DNA of 5,822 nt, taken from assembly GCA_028293265.1 (NCBI GenBank), contig JAQGPB010000311.1, forward strand, positions 1-5,822, written 5' to 3'. The DNA comes from Pedosphaera sp. (GTDB lineage: Bacteria > Verrucomicrobiota > Verrucomicrobiae > Limisphaerales > Pedosphaeraceae). Made by a program: the position numbers and the translations under genes. Each line of letters begins with the position of its first letter. Position 1 is the first letter of the stretch. Shown here one piece after another: positions 1-4,721 of this stretch. The notes beneath the pieces are model-generated. The model made no database searches. It saw nothing but the letters and a program-made list of their open reading frames with translations, and was not told where the DNA came from.

Positions 1-54
1 GGCAGTTATTGGGAATACCTTAAGGTTCGCCCATCCTCACCGTCAACTGGTAAA

Positions 55-72
55 GGGAAAACGACTTTTCCC
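55..72. other. Small perfect hairpin GGGAAAA-CGAC-TTTTCCC
   Basis: Seven-base arms (55-61 and 66-72) are perfectly complementary around a 4-nt loop. There is no U-tract after it on either strand, so it is not a good intrinsic terminator. The same arms in the opposite order occur at 2195-2213. Function is unknown. Confidence 0.4.
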
Positions 73-138
73 GCCCGCAAGTATTTGATTGACAATAGCA
101 TATAAATTCACCTCGAATATTTCGGCCGCTTTGGCCAA

Positions 139-169
139 GTACCCAAATACCCAATGACGAAATACCCAA
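139..169. repeat. Octamer repeat array, outer arm (ATACCCAA units)
   Basis: Three units can be read: GTACCCAA (139-146), ATACCCAA (147-154) and ATACCCAA (162-169). The last two are separated by a 7-nt diverged unit (155-161). The array is the inverted counterpart of the one at 236-267. The two arms share a perfect 14-bp inverted match (160-173 with 232-245), so a transcript through here could form a long-loop hairpin. No U-run follows in the direction of the acyl-CoA synthetase transcript, so a terminator role is only a possibility. Confidence 0.75.
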
Positions 170-228
170 AGAAATCCCAAGCCTCAATCACGCACGAAAT
201 TCTGGCAGTTTGGAGCTTAGGATTTTGG

Positions 229-1752
229 TCATTCTTTGGGTATTTGGGTGCTTGGGTCCTTGGGTATTTCATTTCCCGCCCTCTCGCGCAACGCAGTTTT
301 CAAAATCTTCCCCGTTGCATTTCGCGGCAACGCCGCCACGAAAACCACCCGTCGCGGCACCTTGTAATCCGCCAACTTTGAGCGCACGAACTGCAACAAC
401 GCCTTCTCATCCAGCGCCACCCCATCATTCGCCGCCACGAACGCCAGCGGTTGCTCCCCTTTCCGCGCGTCCGGCACGCCGATCACCGACGCCTCTTTCA
501 CTCCCGGAAATTGATAAATAATCTCCTCCACCTCGCGCGGGTAAACGTTGATTCCGTTCACCAGCAGCATGTCCTTCTTCCGGTCGGTGATGAAATAATA
601 CCCGTCCGCATCCCGGTACCCGATGTCTCCCGTCAACAGCCAATCCTTGCGCATCACCTTCGCCGTTTCCTCCGGCTGGTTCCAATACCCCATCATCACA
701 TTGCCGCCCCGCACACAAACTTCGCCCACCTCCCCTGCCCCCAGCATCTGGCCCGCATCATCCTGGATGCTTACCTCCACGTTCGGAATCGGCAGCCCGA
801 TGGACCCCGGCTTCCGCACCCCTTGCAGTGGATTCTTCGTCACCACCGGGCTCGCCTCGCTCAAACCATACCCCTCGATCAATGGAAACGGAAACTTCGC
901 CGCAAAATCGGTCAACACCTGCACCGGCAACGGCGCCGCCCCGCTGATGCACATCCGCAGCGACGGCAGCGGAATCGTCCCCGGCGAACTCGCCATGCTC
1001 CGGAAAAACTGCGGGATCGCCGGAAGAATCGTCGCCTGCCGCTGGATGATTTCCTGAAACACATTGCGCGGCGGATGCAGCGACCGGATCAAAACAATCG
1101 AGCCGCCCACCAGCAATGGGAGCAACACCCCCACGCACAGCATGAAACTATGGAACATCGGCAGCAACACCGCCATCCGATCCTCGTTCACGCAATACAG
1201 CACCAGCCGGCAGCTCTCCACGTTATGCAGCAGATTGCCGTTTGAAAGCATCGCCCCCTTGGGCCGCCCCGTCGTCCCCGAAGTGTAAATGATCACCGCC
1301 AGATCAGTCTGCTGCCGTTCCGGTGGTTTCGCTGTATCTATCTCCAGCGCGCTGTTCGCGAAAATCTCCACCTCCACACAGCGCAAATCCGGCCGCGACT
1401 CCTTCAACGCCGGAACCCCCTCCGCCAGCGTTGCATCCGTGAGCAGCACATCCACTCCGCCATCCGCCAAAATGTATGAAACTTCGGCCGGTTTCAGAAA
1501 GTTATTGATCGGCACCGCCACCCCGCCCGCCTGCAAAATTCCAAACAGCGCCGGAATGAACTCCGGGCAATTCTTCAGCCACAACCCCACCCGGTCCCCC
1601 GGCTGCACGCCCAATTGATGCTGCAAATAACCCGCCACCCGGCCCGTTTCCGTGAGCAAATCCTGAAACGAATACTCTTTTTCACCCCAGTACAAAGCGG
1701 TTTTCTGTGGATTCTGCCCCGCCGTCCGTTCAAATGCCGTTGCCAGATTCAT
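229..1752 (-). CDS. AMP-forming acyl-CoA synthetase (AMP-dependent synthetase/ligase family)
   Basis: Activates a carboxylic acid, probably a medium- or long-chain fatty acid, to its acyl-adenylate and then to acyl-CoA in the cytoplasm. The 507-residue product has the full family set in order: the phosphate-binding loop YTSGTTGRPKG (156-166), the adenine-binding EGYGLSEASP (293-302), TGD (374-376) with the hinge region RKKDMLLVNGINVYPREVEE (391-410), and RNATGKILK near the C-terminus, whose Lys482 is the expected adenylation lysine. Length is normal. No membrane segment or signal peptide is seen. The ATG at 1750-1752 fits the family N-terminus, but no clear Shine-Dalgarno precedes it; the upstream bases are AT-rich. 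Residues 495-507 lie beyond the family's usual end and are encoded by the octamer repeats. It is transcribed away from the other three genes. Exact substrate cannot be told from sequence; a FadD-like or o-succinylbenzoate-CoA-ligase-like role is also possible. Confidence 0.95.
   Translation of the reverse strand: MNLATAFERTAGQNPQKTALYWGEKEYSFQDLLTETGRVAGYLQHQLGVQPGDRVGLWLKNCPEFIPALFGILQAGGVAVPINNFLKPAEVSYILADGGVDVLLTDATLAEGVPALKESRPDLRCVEVEIFANSALEIDTAKPPERQQTDLAVIIYTSGTTGRPKGAMLSNGNLLHNVESCRLVLYCVNEDRMAVLLPMFHSFMLCVGVLLPLLVGGSIVLIRSLHPPRNVFQEIIQRQATILPAIPQFFRSMASSPGTIPLPSLRMCISGAAPLPVQVLTDFAAKFPFPLIEGYGLSEASPVVTKNPLQGVRKPGSIGLPIPNVEVSIQDDAGQMLGAGEVGEVCVRGGNVMMGYWNQPEETAKVMRKDWLLTGDIGYRDADGYYFITDRKKDMLLVNGINVYPREVEEIIYQFPGVKEASVIGVPDARKGEQPLAFVAANDGVALDEKALLQFVRSKLADYKVPRRVVFVAALPRNATGKILKTALRERAGNEIPKDPSTQIPKE
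236..267. repeat. Octamer repeat array, inner arm (TTGGGTAT units), overlapping a gene end
   Basis: Four consecutive 8-nt units are in perfect register: TTGGGTAT, TTGGGTGC, TTGGGTCC, TTGGGTAT. They lie inside the 3' end of the minus-strand acyl-CoA synthetase gene. Read on that strand they encode a Pro/Lys-containing tail up to the stop codon at 229-231. Together with 139-169 they form an inverted pair of arrays about 66 bp apart. Confidence 0.8.
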
Positions 1753-1841
1753 GTTGTAAATATTTAGCCCAAGCTACCTGTCCTGCCCTCCCGCCGCCAA
1801 GCCTTAAAGCTAAGCTGGCGCAGCCCTTCACGTTCGACCAC

Positions 1842-1857
1842 TTCGATGTTCGATGTT
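1842..1857. repeat. Heptamer tandem repeat TTCGATG x2
   Basis: Two perfect TTCGATG units (1842-1848, 1849-1855) are followed by the first two bases of a third. A related TTCGA occurs just upstream at about 1833-1837. The array sits in non-coding DNA about 90 bp upstream of the acyl-CoA synthetase start. It is one of several 7-8 nt tandem repeats with different cores in this window. Confidence 0.6.
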
Positions 1858-1872
1858 TCCGATTCATTGGAA

Positions 1873-1894
1873 GCTCGCGAGCGTCCCCGCGAGC
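1873..1894. other. GC-rich hairpin
   Basis: Arms GCTCGCG (1873-1879) and CGCGAGC (1888-1894) are perfectly complementary around an 8-nt loop. About 40 bp further on, AACGC-GTA-GCGTT (1937-1949) forms a second small inverted repeat. Neither is followed by a U-tract. They may be REP-like palindromic elements or folds in the leader of the minus-strand gene; the sequence alone does not decide. Confidence 0.45.
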
Positions 1895-2162
1895 CCTCTT
1901 CTCCCTCTGCCCGCGAGGAACGAGCGCGGACCACAAAACGCGTAGCGTTCGTCTCTTCTGGGGAAACTAAATCGTGGCGGGCTGGTGAAGCCATTGGGCT
2001 GGGGAGAGGGCGGGCGTAAACTCTAATTTTAACTGACATTGTTTTCCTGAGCCTCAATGCCCGGTTGTTTTTCGGATTCCTCTGCCCCCATTCCCTGCCA
2101 TTTCTCTGTCCCCTCCGTTATTTATTCCTCTGTGCTGCAATGGCTTGCCAGGCAACCGGCTT

Positions 2163-2222
2163 GAAAATGGGGGTCAAATGCAGAAAAACGACCCTTTTCC
2201 CGTGTAGGGAAAAATGTTTTTT
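2163..2222 (+). promoter_or_regulatory. Attenuator-like pair of mutually exclusive hairpins (candidate)
   Basis: Stem B pairs TTTTCCC (2195-2201) with GGGAAAA (2207-2213) around a 5-nt loop. A run of six T (2217-2222) starts three bases later, as in a weak intrinsic terminator. Stem A pairs GAAAA (2163-2167) with TTTTC (2195-2199) and GGGTC (2171-2175) with GACCC (2190-2194), leaving a 3-nt bulge. Both stems need bases 2195-2199, so they cannot form together. This is the geometry of an antiterminator/terminator switch, but stem B has only three G-C pairs and the next gene begins about 450 bp downstream. No known riboswitch class is recognised. Confidence 0.25.
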
Positions 2223-2327
2223 CACCCCTCAAAAATCCCGTGTTTTTTTGAAAGCAGCAAACCCCCGCAAACATTGCCCGCAACCGCCTTTTTTTCACAA
2301 AGATTCATCCAACAAAAAAAACGTGTC

Positions 2328-2344
2328 AAACCTACCGTAGGTTT
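2328..2344. promoter_or_regulatory. Perfect 17-bp inverted repeat, candidate operator
   Basis: AAACCTAC-C-GTAGGTTT has two perfect 8-bp arms around a single central base, a common design for the binding site of a dimeric repressor. It lies in the AT-rich part of the spacer, 326 bp upstream of the TPR gene start, and just after an 8-A tract (2314-2321). The regulator is unknown and none is encoded in the window. Confidence 0.4.
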
Positions 2345-2383
2345 CATTTTCCAATATCTCCTCTGGTAATCTGGGTCCAATGA

Positions 2384-2401
2384 ATACTCAAAATAGAGTA
2401 T
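2384..2401. promoter_or_regulatory. Inverted repeat ATACTC-AAAATA-GAGTAT
   Basis: Perfect 6-bp arms flank a 6-nt AT-rich spacer, 39 bp beyond the AAACCTAC palindrome. It could be a second operator or a small hairpin in the leader of the TPR gene. An ATG at 2380 abuts it, but the frame that follows is repeat-derived and not taken as coding. Confidence 0.35.
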
Positions 2402-2451
2402 GTCGGGGTTCAGGCCGCGTGGCTTGCGGGCCGGTGGCGCGGGCGATCCGC

Positions 2452-2481
2452 CCCTCAACCCTCAATCTTCAACCCTCAACC
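2452..2481. repeat. Heptamer tandem repeat CCCTCAA, cluster A
   Basis: Four units are in register: CCCTCAA (2452-2458), CCCTCAA (2459-2465), a diverged TCTTCAA (2466-2472) and CCCTCAA (2473-2479), then CC. It lies upstream of the TPR gene start in DNA that otherwise reads as non-coding. Confidence 0.8.
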
Positions 2482-2544
2482 AATTCGGCGCGGAGTTTCT
2501 CACCAAATCTCGCTAAATTTGCGCGCAAGCCCTTTCCTGTCCCA

Positions 2545-2574
2545 CCCTCAACCCTCAACCAAAAACCCTCAACC
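2545..2574. repeat. Heptamer tandem repeat CCCTCAA, cluster B
   Basis: Two perfect adjacent units (2545-2551, 2552-2558) are followed by CCAAAAA and a third CCCTCAA (2566-2572). The core matches cluster A about 65 bp upstream. A 10-bp palindrome TTGCGCGCAA (2519-2528) sits between the two clusters. Translating across them gives PSTLN-like peptides, which argues that the long frame open from 2380 is not protein-coding before 2671. Confidence 0.8.
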
Positions 2575-2670
2575 ATTCGCGGTGATGGTCAAAAAGAGAC
2601 AGTCACGCTGAACTCTTGCAGGTTTTTTGGTTCGCAATTGGAACCGCACCGGATAGGCTCTCCGGCAGCC

Positions 2671-3453
2671 ATGCAATTGCGTGCTGGTCCATTGCTCCTG
2701 TTCTGCTGCCTCTGCCTCGCGTACGCCGCGTCCGCGGCGGATGCGTCGCTCACCAACCTCCTGAACGACGCTGAACGACATGACAAAAAAGGTGAGACCG
2801 AAGCCGCGCTGAAAGCCTATCTCGAAGCCGACCGCCTCGCCCCGGGCAATGCGGACATTCTCTTCAGCCTGGCCAAGCAATACTGCGATTCAATGCACCT
2901 CACCAAAATCAGGGCGGCCATAAAGGATTGCGCCGCCAAGGCGCTGGCCTGCGCGCTGCGGTCAGAGCAGGCGGACCCGCAAAGCCCGAAGACGCATGTC
3001 TGCGTGGCGGTCTGTCTCGCCAAGAATTTTCCCTATTCGGACAACCAGACCCGCGTGAACTATTCGCGGCAAATCAAGGCCGAAGCCGAGCAGGCCATCG
3101 CGCTCGATCCAAAATACGACCTTTCTTATCACATGCTCGGACGGTGGCATTGCGAAGTGTCGAACATGAATCTCTTCATGCGGGCCATGGTAAGGATTGC
3201 CTACGGCGGTCTGCCCAAGGCCAGCCCCGAACTCGCGATTCAAAATTTCAAGAAAGCCATCGAACTCTCCCCCAATCGCATCATTCACCATCTGCAACTC
3301 GCCAAGATGTATCACCTCACCGGCAAGGAAAAGCTGGTCACCGAAGAATTAAAACAATGCTGCGTTTTGAAACCGACGGACCCGGATGATCAGGACGCGC
3401 AGAACATCGCAAAAAAGATTCTGCTGGACCACAAATGGCCGGAGGAAATGTGA
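2671..3453 (+). CDS. Secreted TPR-like protein resembling the RMDN/FAM82 family
   Basis: A 260-residue helical repeat protein, probably a protein-interaction scaffold outside the cytoplasm; no enzymatic motif is seen. Residues 1-23 form a signal peptide: Arg4, hydrophobic core PLLLFCCLCLAYA, and a likely cut after ASA or SAA. It is not a good lipobox. A TPR-like unit spans about 31-65, and a C-terminal pair about 187-235. The block YHMLGRWHCEVSN (153-165), followed by a Leu/Arg-rich stretch, YGGLPKAS and a TPR ending in ELSPN, resembles the core of eukaryotic regulator-of-microtubule-dynamics proteins as I know that family. The frame is open from an ATG at 2380, but the extra 97 codons run through CCCTCAA repeats and would bury the signal peptide, so the ATG at 2671 is chosen. 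No strong Shine-Dalgarno precedes it. It lies 134 bp before the kinase, with no clear terminator between; cotranscription is possible. Codon use matches the neighbours. Confidence 0.85.
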   Translation: MQLRAGPLLLFCCLCLAYAASAADASLTNLLNDAERHDKKGETEAALKAYLEADRLAPGNADILFSLAKQYCDSMHLTKIRAAIKDCAAKALACALRSEQADPQSPKTHVCVAVCLAKNFPYSDNQTRVNYSRQIKAEAEQAIALDPKYDLSYHMLGRWHCEVSNMNLFMRAMVRIAYGGLPKASPELAIQNFKKAIELSPNRIIHHLQLAKMYHLTGKEKLVTEELKQCCVLKPTDPDDQDAQNIAKKILLDHKWPEEM

Positions 3454-3472
3454 ATGGAGATTTGGGACATTG

Positions 3473-3488
3473 GATTTACGATTTACGA
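3473..3488. repeat. Heptamer tandem repeat GATTTAC x2
   Basis: Two perfect GATTTAC units (3473-3479, 3480-3486) plus the first two bases of a third. They lie 20 bp after the TPR gene stop in the 134-bp spacer before the kinase. A small CGATC-CAAA-GATCG hairpin follows at 3516-3529. Neither looks like an intrinsic terminator. Confidence 0.6.
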
Positions 3489-3574
3489 GCCGCATTATTC
3501 GTGCATCATGGAACGCGATCCAAAGATCGTTGCGAATTTGAATCAACGTCAAACTGACTGTCTTGATCAATCAG

Positions 3575-3580
3575 AAGGAA
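3575..3580 (+). promoter_or_regulatory. Ribosome binding site of the sugar kinase
   Basis: AAGGAA lies 7 nt before the ATG at 3588, the correct spacing for a Shine-Dalgarno. An in-frame TTG at 3582 is only one base from it and is excluded. This is the only clear Shine-Dalgarno among the four genes in the window. Confidence 0.75.
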
Positions 3581-3587
3581 ATTGAAA

Positions 3588-4670
3588 ATGAACTATGGTC
3601 TGAATATCCCTCCCGGTGGCGCGCTGAATTTTGTCTCGTTGGGCGCGCTGGTCCACCGTCTCGACACCGGCATCATCCCTTTCCGCAAGGCCACCCATTG
3701 CGAGATCCACGTGAGCGGCGGCGAATTCAATGTCGCGGCGAATCTCTCCGATTGCTTCCGCCTGCAAACCGCCGTGGCGAGCGCGATGGTGGATTATCCC
3801 ATCGGCGACCTGATTGCCGAGCGGGTCCGCGCCATGGGCGTGAAACCGTTTTACAAACATTTCAAGCACGACGGCGTCAATGGCCCCAACATGGCGACGG
3901 TCTATAGCGACCGCGGCCAGGGCGTCCGCGCGCCGGTGGTTTTTTACAACCGTTGCAACGAGGCGGCAGCGCAGCTCAAGCCGGGCGATTTCGATTGGAA
4001 GAGCATCTTCGCCGGCGGCGTGCGCTGGTTCCACAGCGGCGGAATTTTCGCCGCGCTCTCGACGACTACGGCGGAGCTGATCATCGAAGGGATGCAGGCG
4101 GCCAAGGCGGCGGGCGCGGTGGTGTCGTTCGACCTGAATTACCGGGCGAAACTTTGGAACATCTCCGGCGGACACGAGCGCGCCGTGGCGGTGCTCGACC
4201 GCATCGTGAAGCACGTGGACGTGCTAGTCGGCAACGAGGAGGACTTGCAATTGGGCCTGGGCATCCACGGCCCGGAAGTCGCGGCCAAGTCGAAGCTCGA
4301 TCCGAGCGCGTTCATCGGCATGATTGACAACGTGGTGAAAAAATACCCGCAGGTGAAAATCATCGCGACCACCCTGCGCGAAGTCCATTCCACCAACCGC
4401 CACAGTTGGAGCGCGGTGGCGTGGATTGACGGAAAAATATACCAGGCCCCGACTCTCGAACTGGATGTATTGGACCGCGTCGGCGGCGGCGATGGCTACG
4501 CAGCCGGCTTCTTCTACGGCCTGCTCAAGAACGAATCACCGGAAAATGCAGTGCGGCTCGGCTGGGCTCATGGTGCGCTCCTCACCACTTTCCCCGGCGA
4601 CACCACCATGGCAACTTTGGAGCAAGTGCAAGCCCTGGCCAAAGGCGGCTCGGCGCGGATTCAGCGATGA
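3588..4670 (+). CDS. PfkB-family sugar kinase, 2-dehydro-3-deoxygluconokinase type
   Basis: Probably phosphorylates 2-dehydro-3-deoxygluconate (KDG) or a similar keto-sugar acid with ATP in the cytoplasm, a step in uronate/pectin/alginate catabolism. The 360-residue product shows the ribokinase fold marks: an N-terminal strand FVSLGALVHRLD (15-26), the substrate-side SGGEFNVA (43-50), RWFHSGGIFAALS (146-158), SFDLNYRAKLW (180-190), VGNEED (224-229) and the anion-hole/catalytic motif DRVGGGDGYAAG (296-307), with Asp302 as the expected base. The C-terminal PGDTTMATL matches sugar kinases of this group from Planctomycetes and Verrucomicrobia as I recall them. Where those usually read GGGDS, this protein has GGGDG. 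The start is set by the AAGGAA site at 3575-3580. Its stop TGA overlaps a following ATG as ATGA, suggesting coupling to the LamG gene. No KDPG aldolase is in the window, so the substrate remains inferred. Confidence 0.88.
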   Translation: MNYGLNIPPGGALNFVSLGALVHRLDTGIIPFRKATHCEIHVSGGEFNVAANLSDCFRLQTAVASAMVDYPIGDLIAERVRAMGVKPFYKHFKHDGVNGPNMATVYSDRGQGVRAPVVFYNRCNEAAAQLKPGDFDWKSIFAGGVRWFHSGGIFAALSTTTAELIIEGMQAAKAAGAVVSFDLNYRAKLWNISGGHERAVAVLDRIVKHVDVLVGNEEDLQLGLGIHGPEVAAKSKLDPSAFIGMIDNVVKKYPQVKIIATTLREVHSTNRHSWSAVAWIDGKIYQAPTLELDVLDRVGGGDGYAAGFFYGLLKNESPENAVRLGWAHGALLTTFPGDTTMATLEQVQALAKGGSARIQR

Positions 4671-4702
4671 GCAAAACAAGTTTTCCCGTAACAATCCCAT
4701 AA
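4667..4702 (+). other. ATGA-overlapping start, probable true N-terminus of the LamG gene cut by a frameshift
   Basis: The ATG at 4667-4669 overlaps the kinase TGA by two bases. It opens an 11-codon frame (MSKTSFPVTIP) ending at TAA 4700-4702. If one base between 4692 and 4699 is removed, for example one C of the CCC at 4696-4698, this frame reads MSKTSFPVTI, then HKNKSQAG, then the hydrophobic core and NNTFAQ of the LamG gene. That is a complete signal peptide with a Lys-containing n-region. As given, the frame is broken. Alternatively it is an unrelated short frame. Confidence 0.5.
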
Positions 4703-4721
4703 AAATAAAAGTCAGGCGGGA

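Larger units (their letters stand above)
1..228. other. Non-coding stretch downstream of the acyl-CoA synthetase gene
   Basis: No gene is supported here. Frame 1 is open from the window edge to a TAA at 103-105, but its codon third positions are not GC-rich like those of the real genes, and it has no recognisable motif. The stretch holds a short hairpin (55-72), a 10-bp palindrome ACCTTAAGGT (17-26), a TTGGCCAA palindrome (131-138) and an octamer repeat array (139-169). A TTGACA lies at 89-94, but no matching -10 element is found at normal spacing. Confidence 0.6.
1753..2670. other. 918-bp intergenic region without a convincing gene
   Basis: This divergent spacer separates the minus-strand acyl-CoA synthetase from the plus-strand TPR gene and should hold both promoters. 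Its left part (about 1797-2010) is GC-rich and contains heptamer repeats and hairpins. The middle (about 2065-2140) is a C/T-rich stretch with repeated CTCTGT/CCTCTG words. The right part (about 2160-2400) is AT-rich with many A and T tracts, and 2452-2574 holds CCCTCAA repeats. Open frames here translate into Arg/Ser/Glu-rich, Cys/Phe/Lys-rich or PSTLN-type repeat peptides without recognisable domains. No TTGACA/TATAAT-type promoter could be placed with confidence. Confidence 0.7.

Noticed and set aside
1..105. Open frame from the left edge to a TAA at 103-105, possibly the tail of an upstream gene
   Set aside because: Only 34 codons, with AT-leaning third positions unlike the neighbouring genes, and no recognisable motif.
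89..120. TTGACA at 89-94 as a -35 promoter element
   Set aside because: No TATAAT-like sequence at 16-18 bp; the nearby TATAAA is only 6 bp away, and there is no gene downstream on the plus strand.
154..381. Short plus-strand frame giving a Trp/Gly/Leu-rich peptide with WVLGYF
   Set aside because: It is the octamer repeat array read in translation and overlaps the minus-strand synthetase gene; such peptides are repeat artefacts.
451..1245. Long plus-strand frame antisense to the acyl-CoA synthetase
   Set aside because: His/Arg/Pro-rich shadow of a GC-rich gene; the minus-strand frame carries every family motif.
1764..2057. Minus-strand 97-codon frame upstream of the synthetase
   Set aside because: Composition is Arg/Ser/Glu-rich and built from heptamer repeats and hairpins; no domain or ribosome site.
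55..2213. GGGAAAA/TTTTCCC hairpins at 55-72 and 2195-2213 as copies of one element
   Set aside because: Only the 7-base arms agree and they are in opposite order; flanks and loops differ, so coincidence is likely.
2065..2340. Plus-strand 91-codon frame, Cys/Phe/Lys-rich
   Set aside because: Spans C/T-rich low-complexity DNA, A/T tracts and the hairpin pair; no ribosome site and no recognisable domain.
2452..2574. CCCTCAA clusters as a CRISPR array
   Set aside because: Units are 7 nt and directly adjacent, with no regular unique spacers and no cas gene.
2380..2670. N-terminal extension of the TPR gene to the ATG at 2380
   Set aside because: It would translate CCCTCAA repeats into PSTLN peptides and place the signal peptide about 100 residues inside the protein.
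4692..4702. Programmed +1 frameshift joining the ATG at 4667 to the LamG frame
   Set aside because: A stop codon does follow CCA, but the P-site tRNA would re-pair poorly after slipping and no Shine-Dalgarno-like stimulator precedes it; an insertion is simpler.
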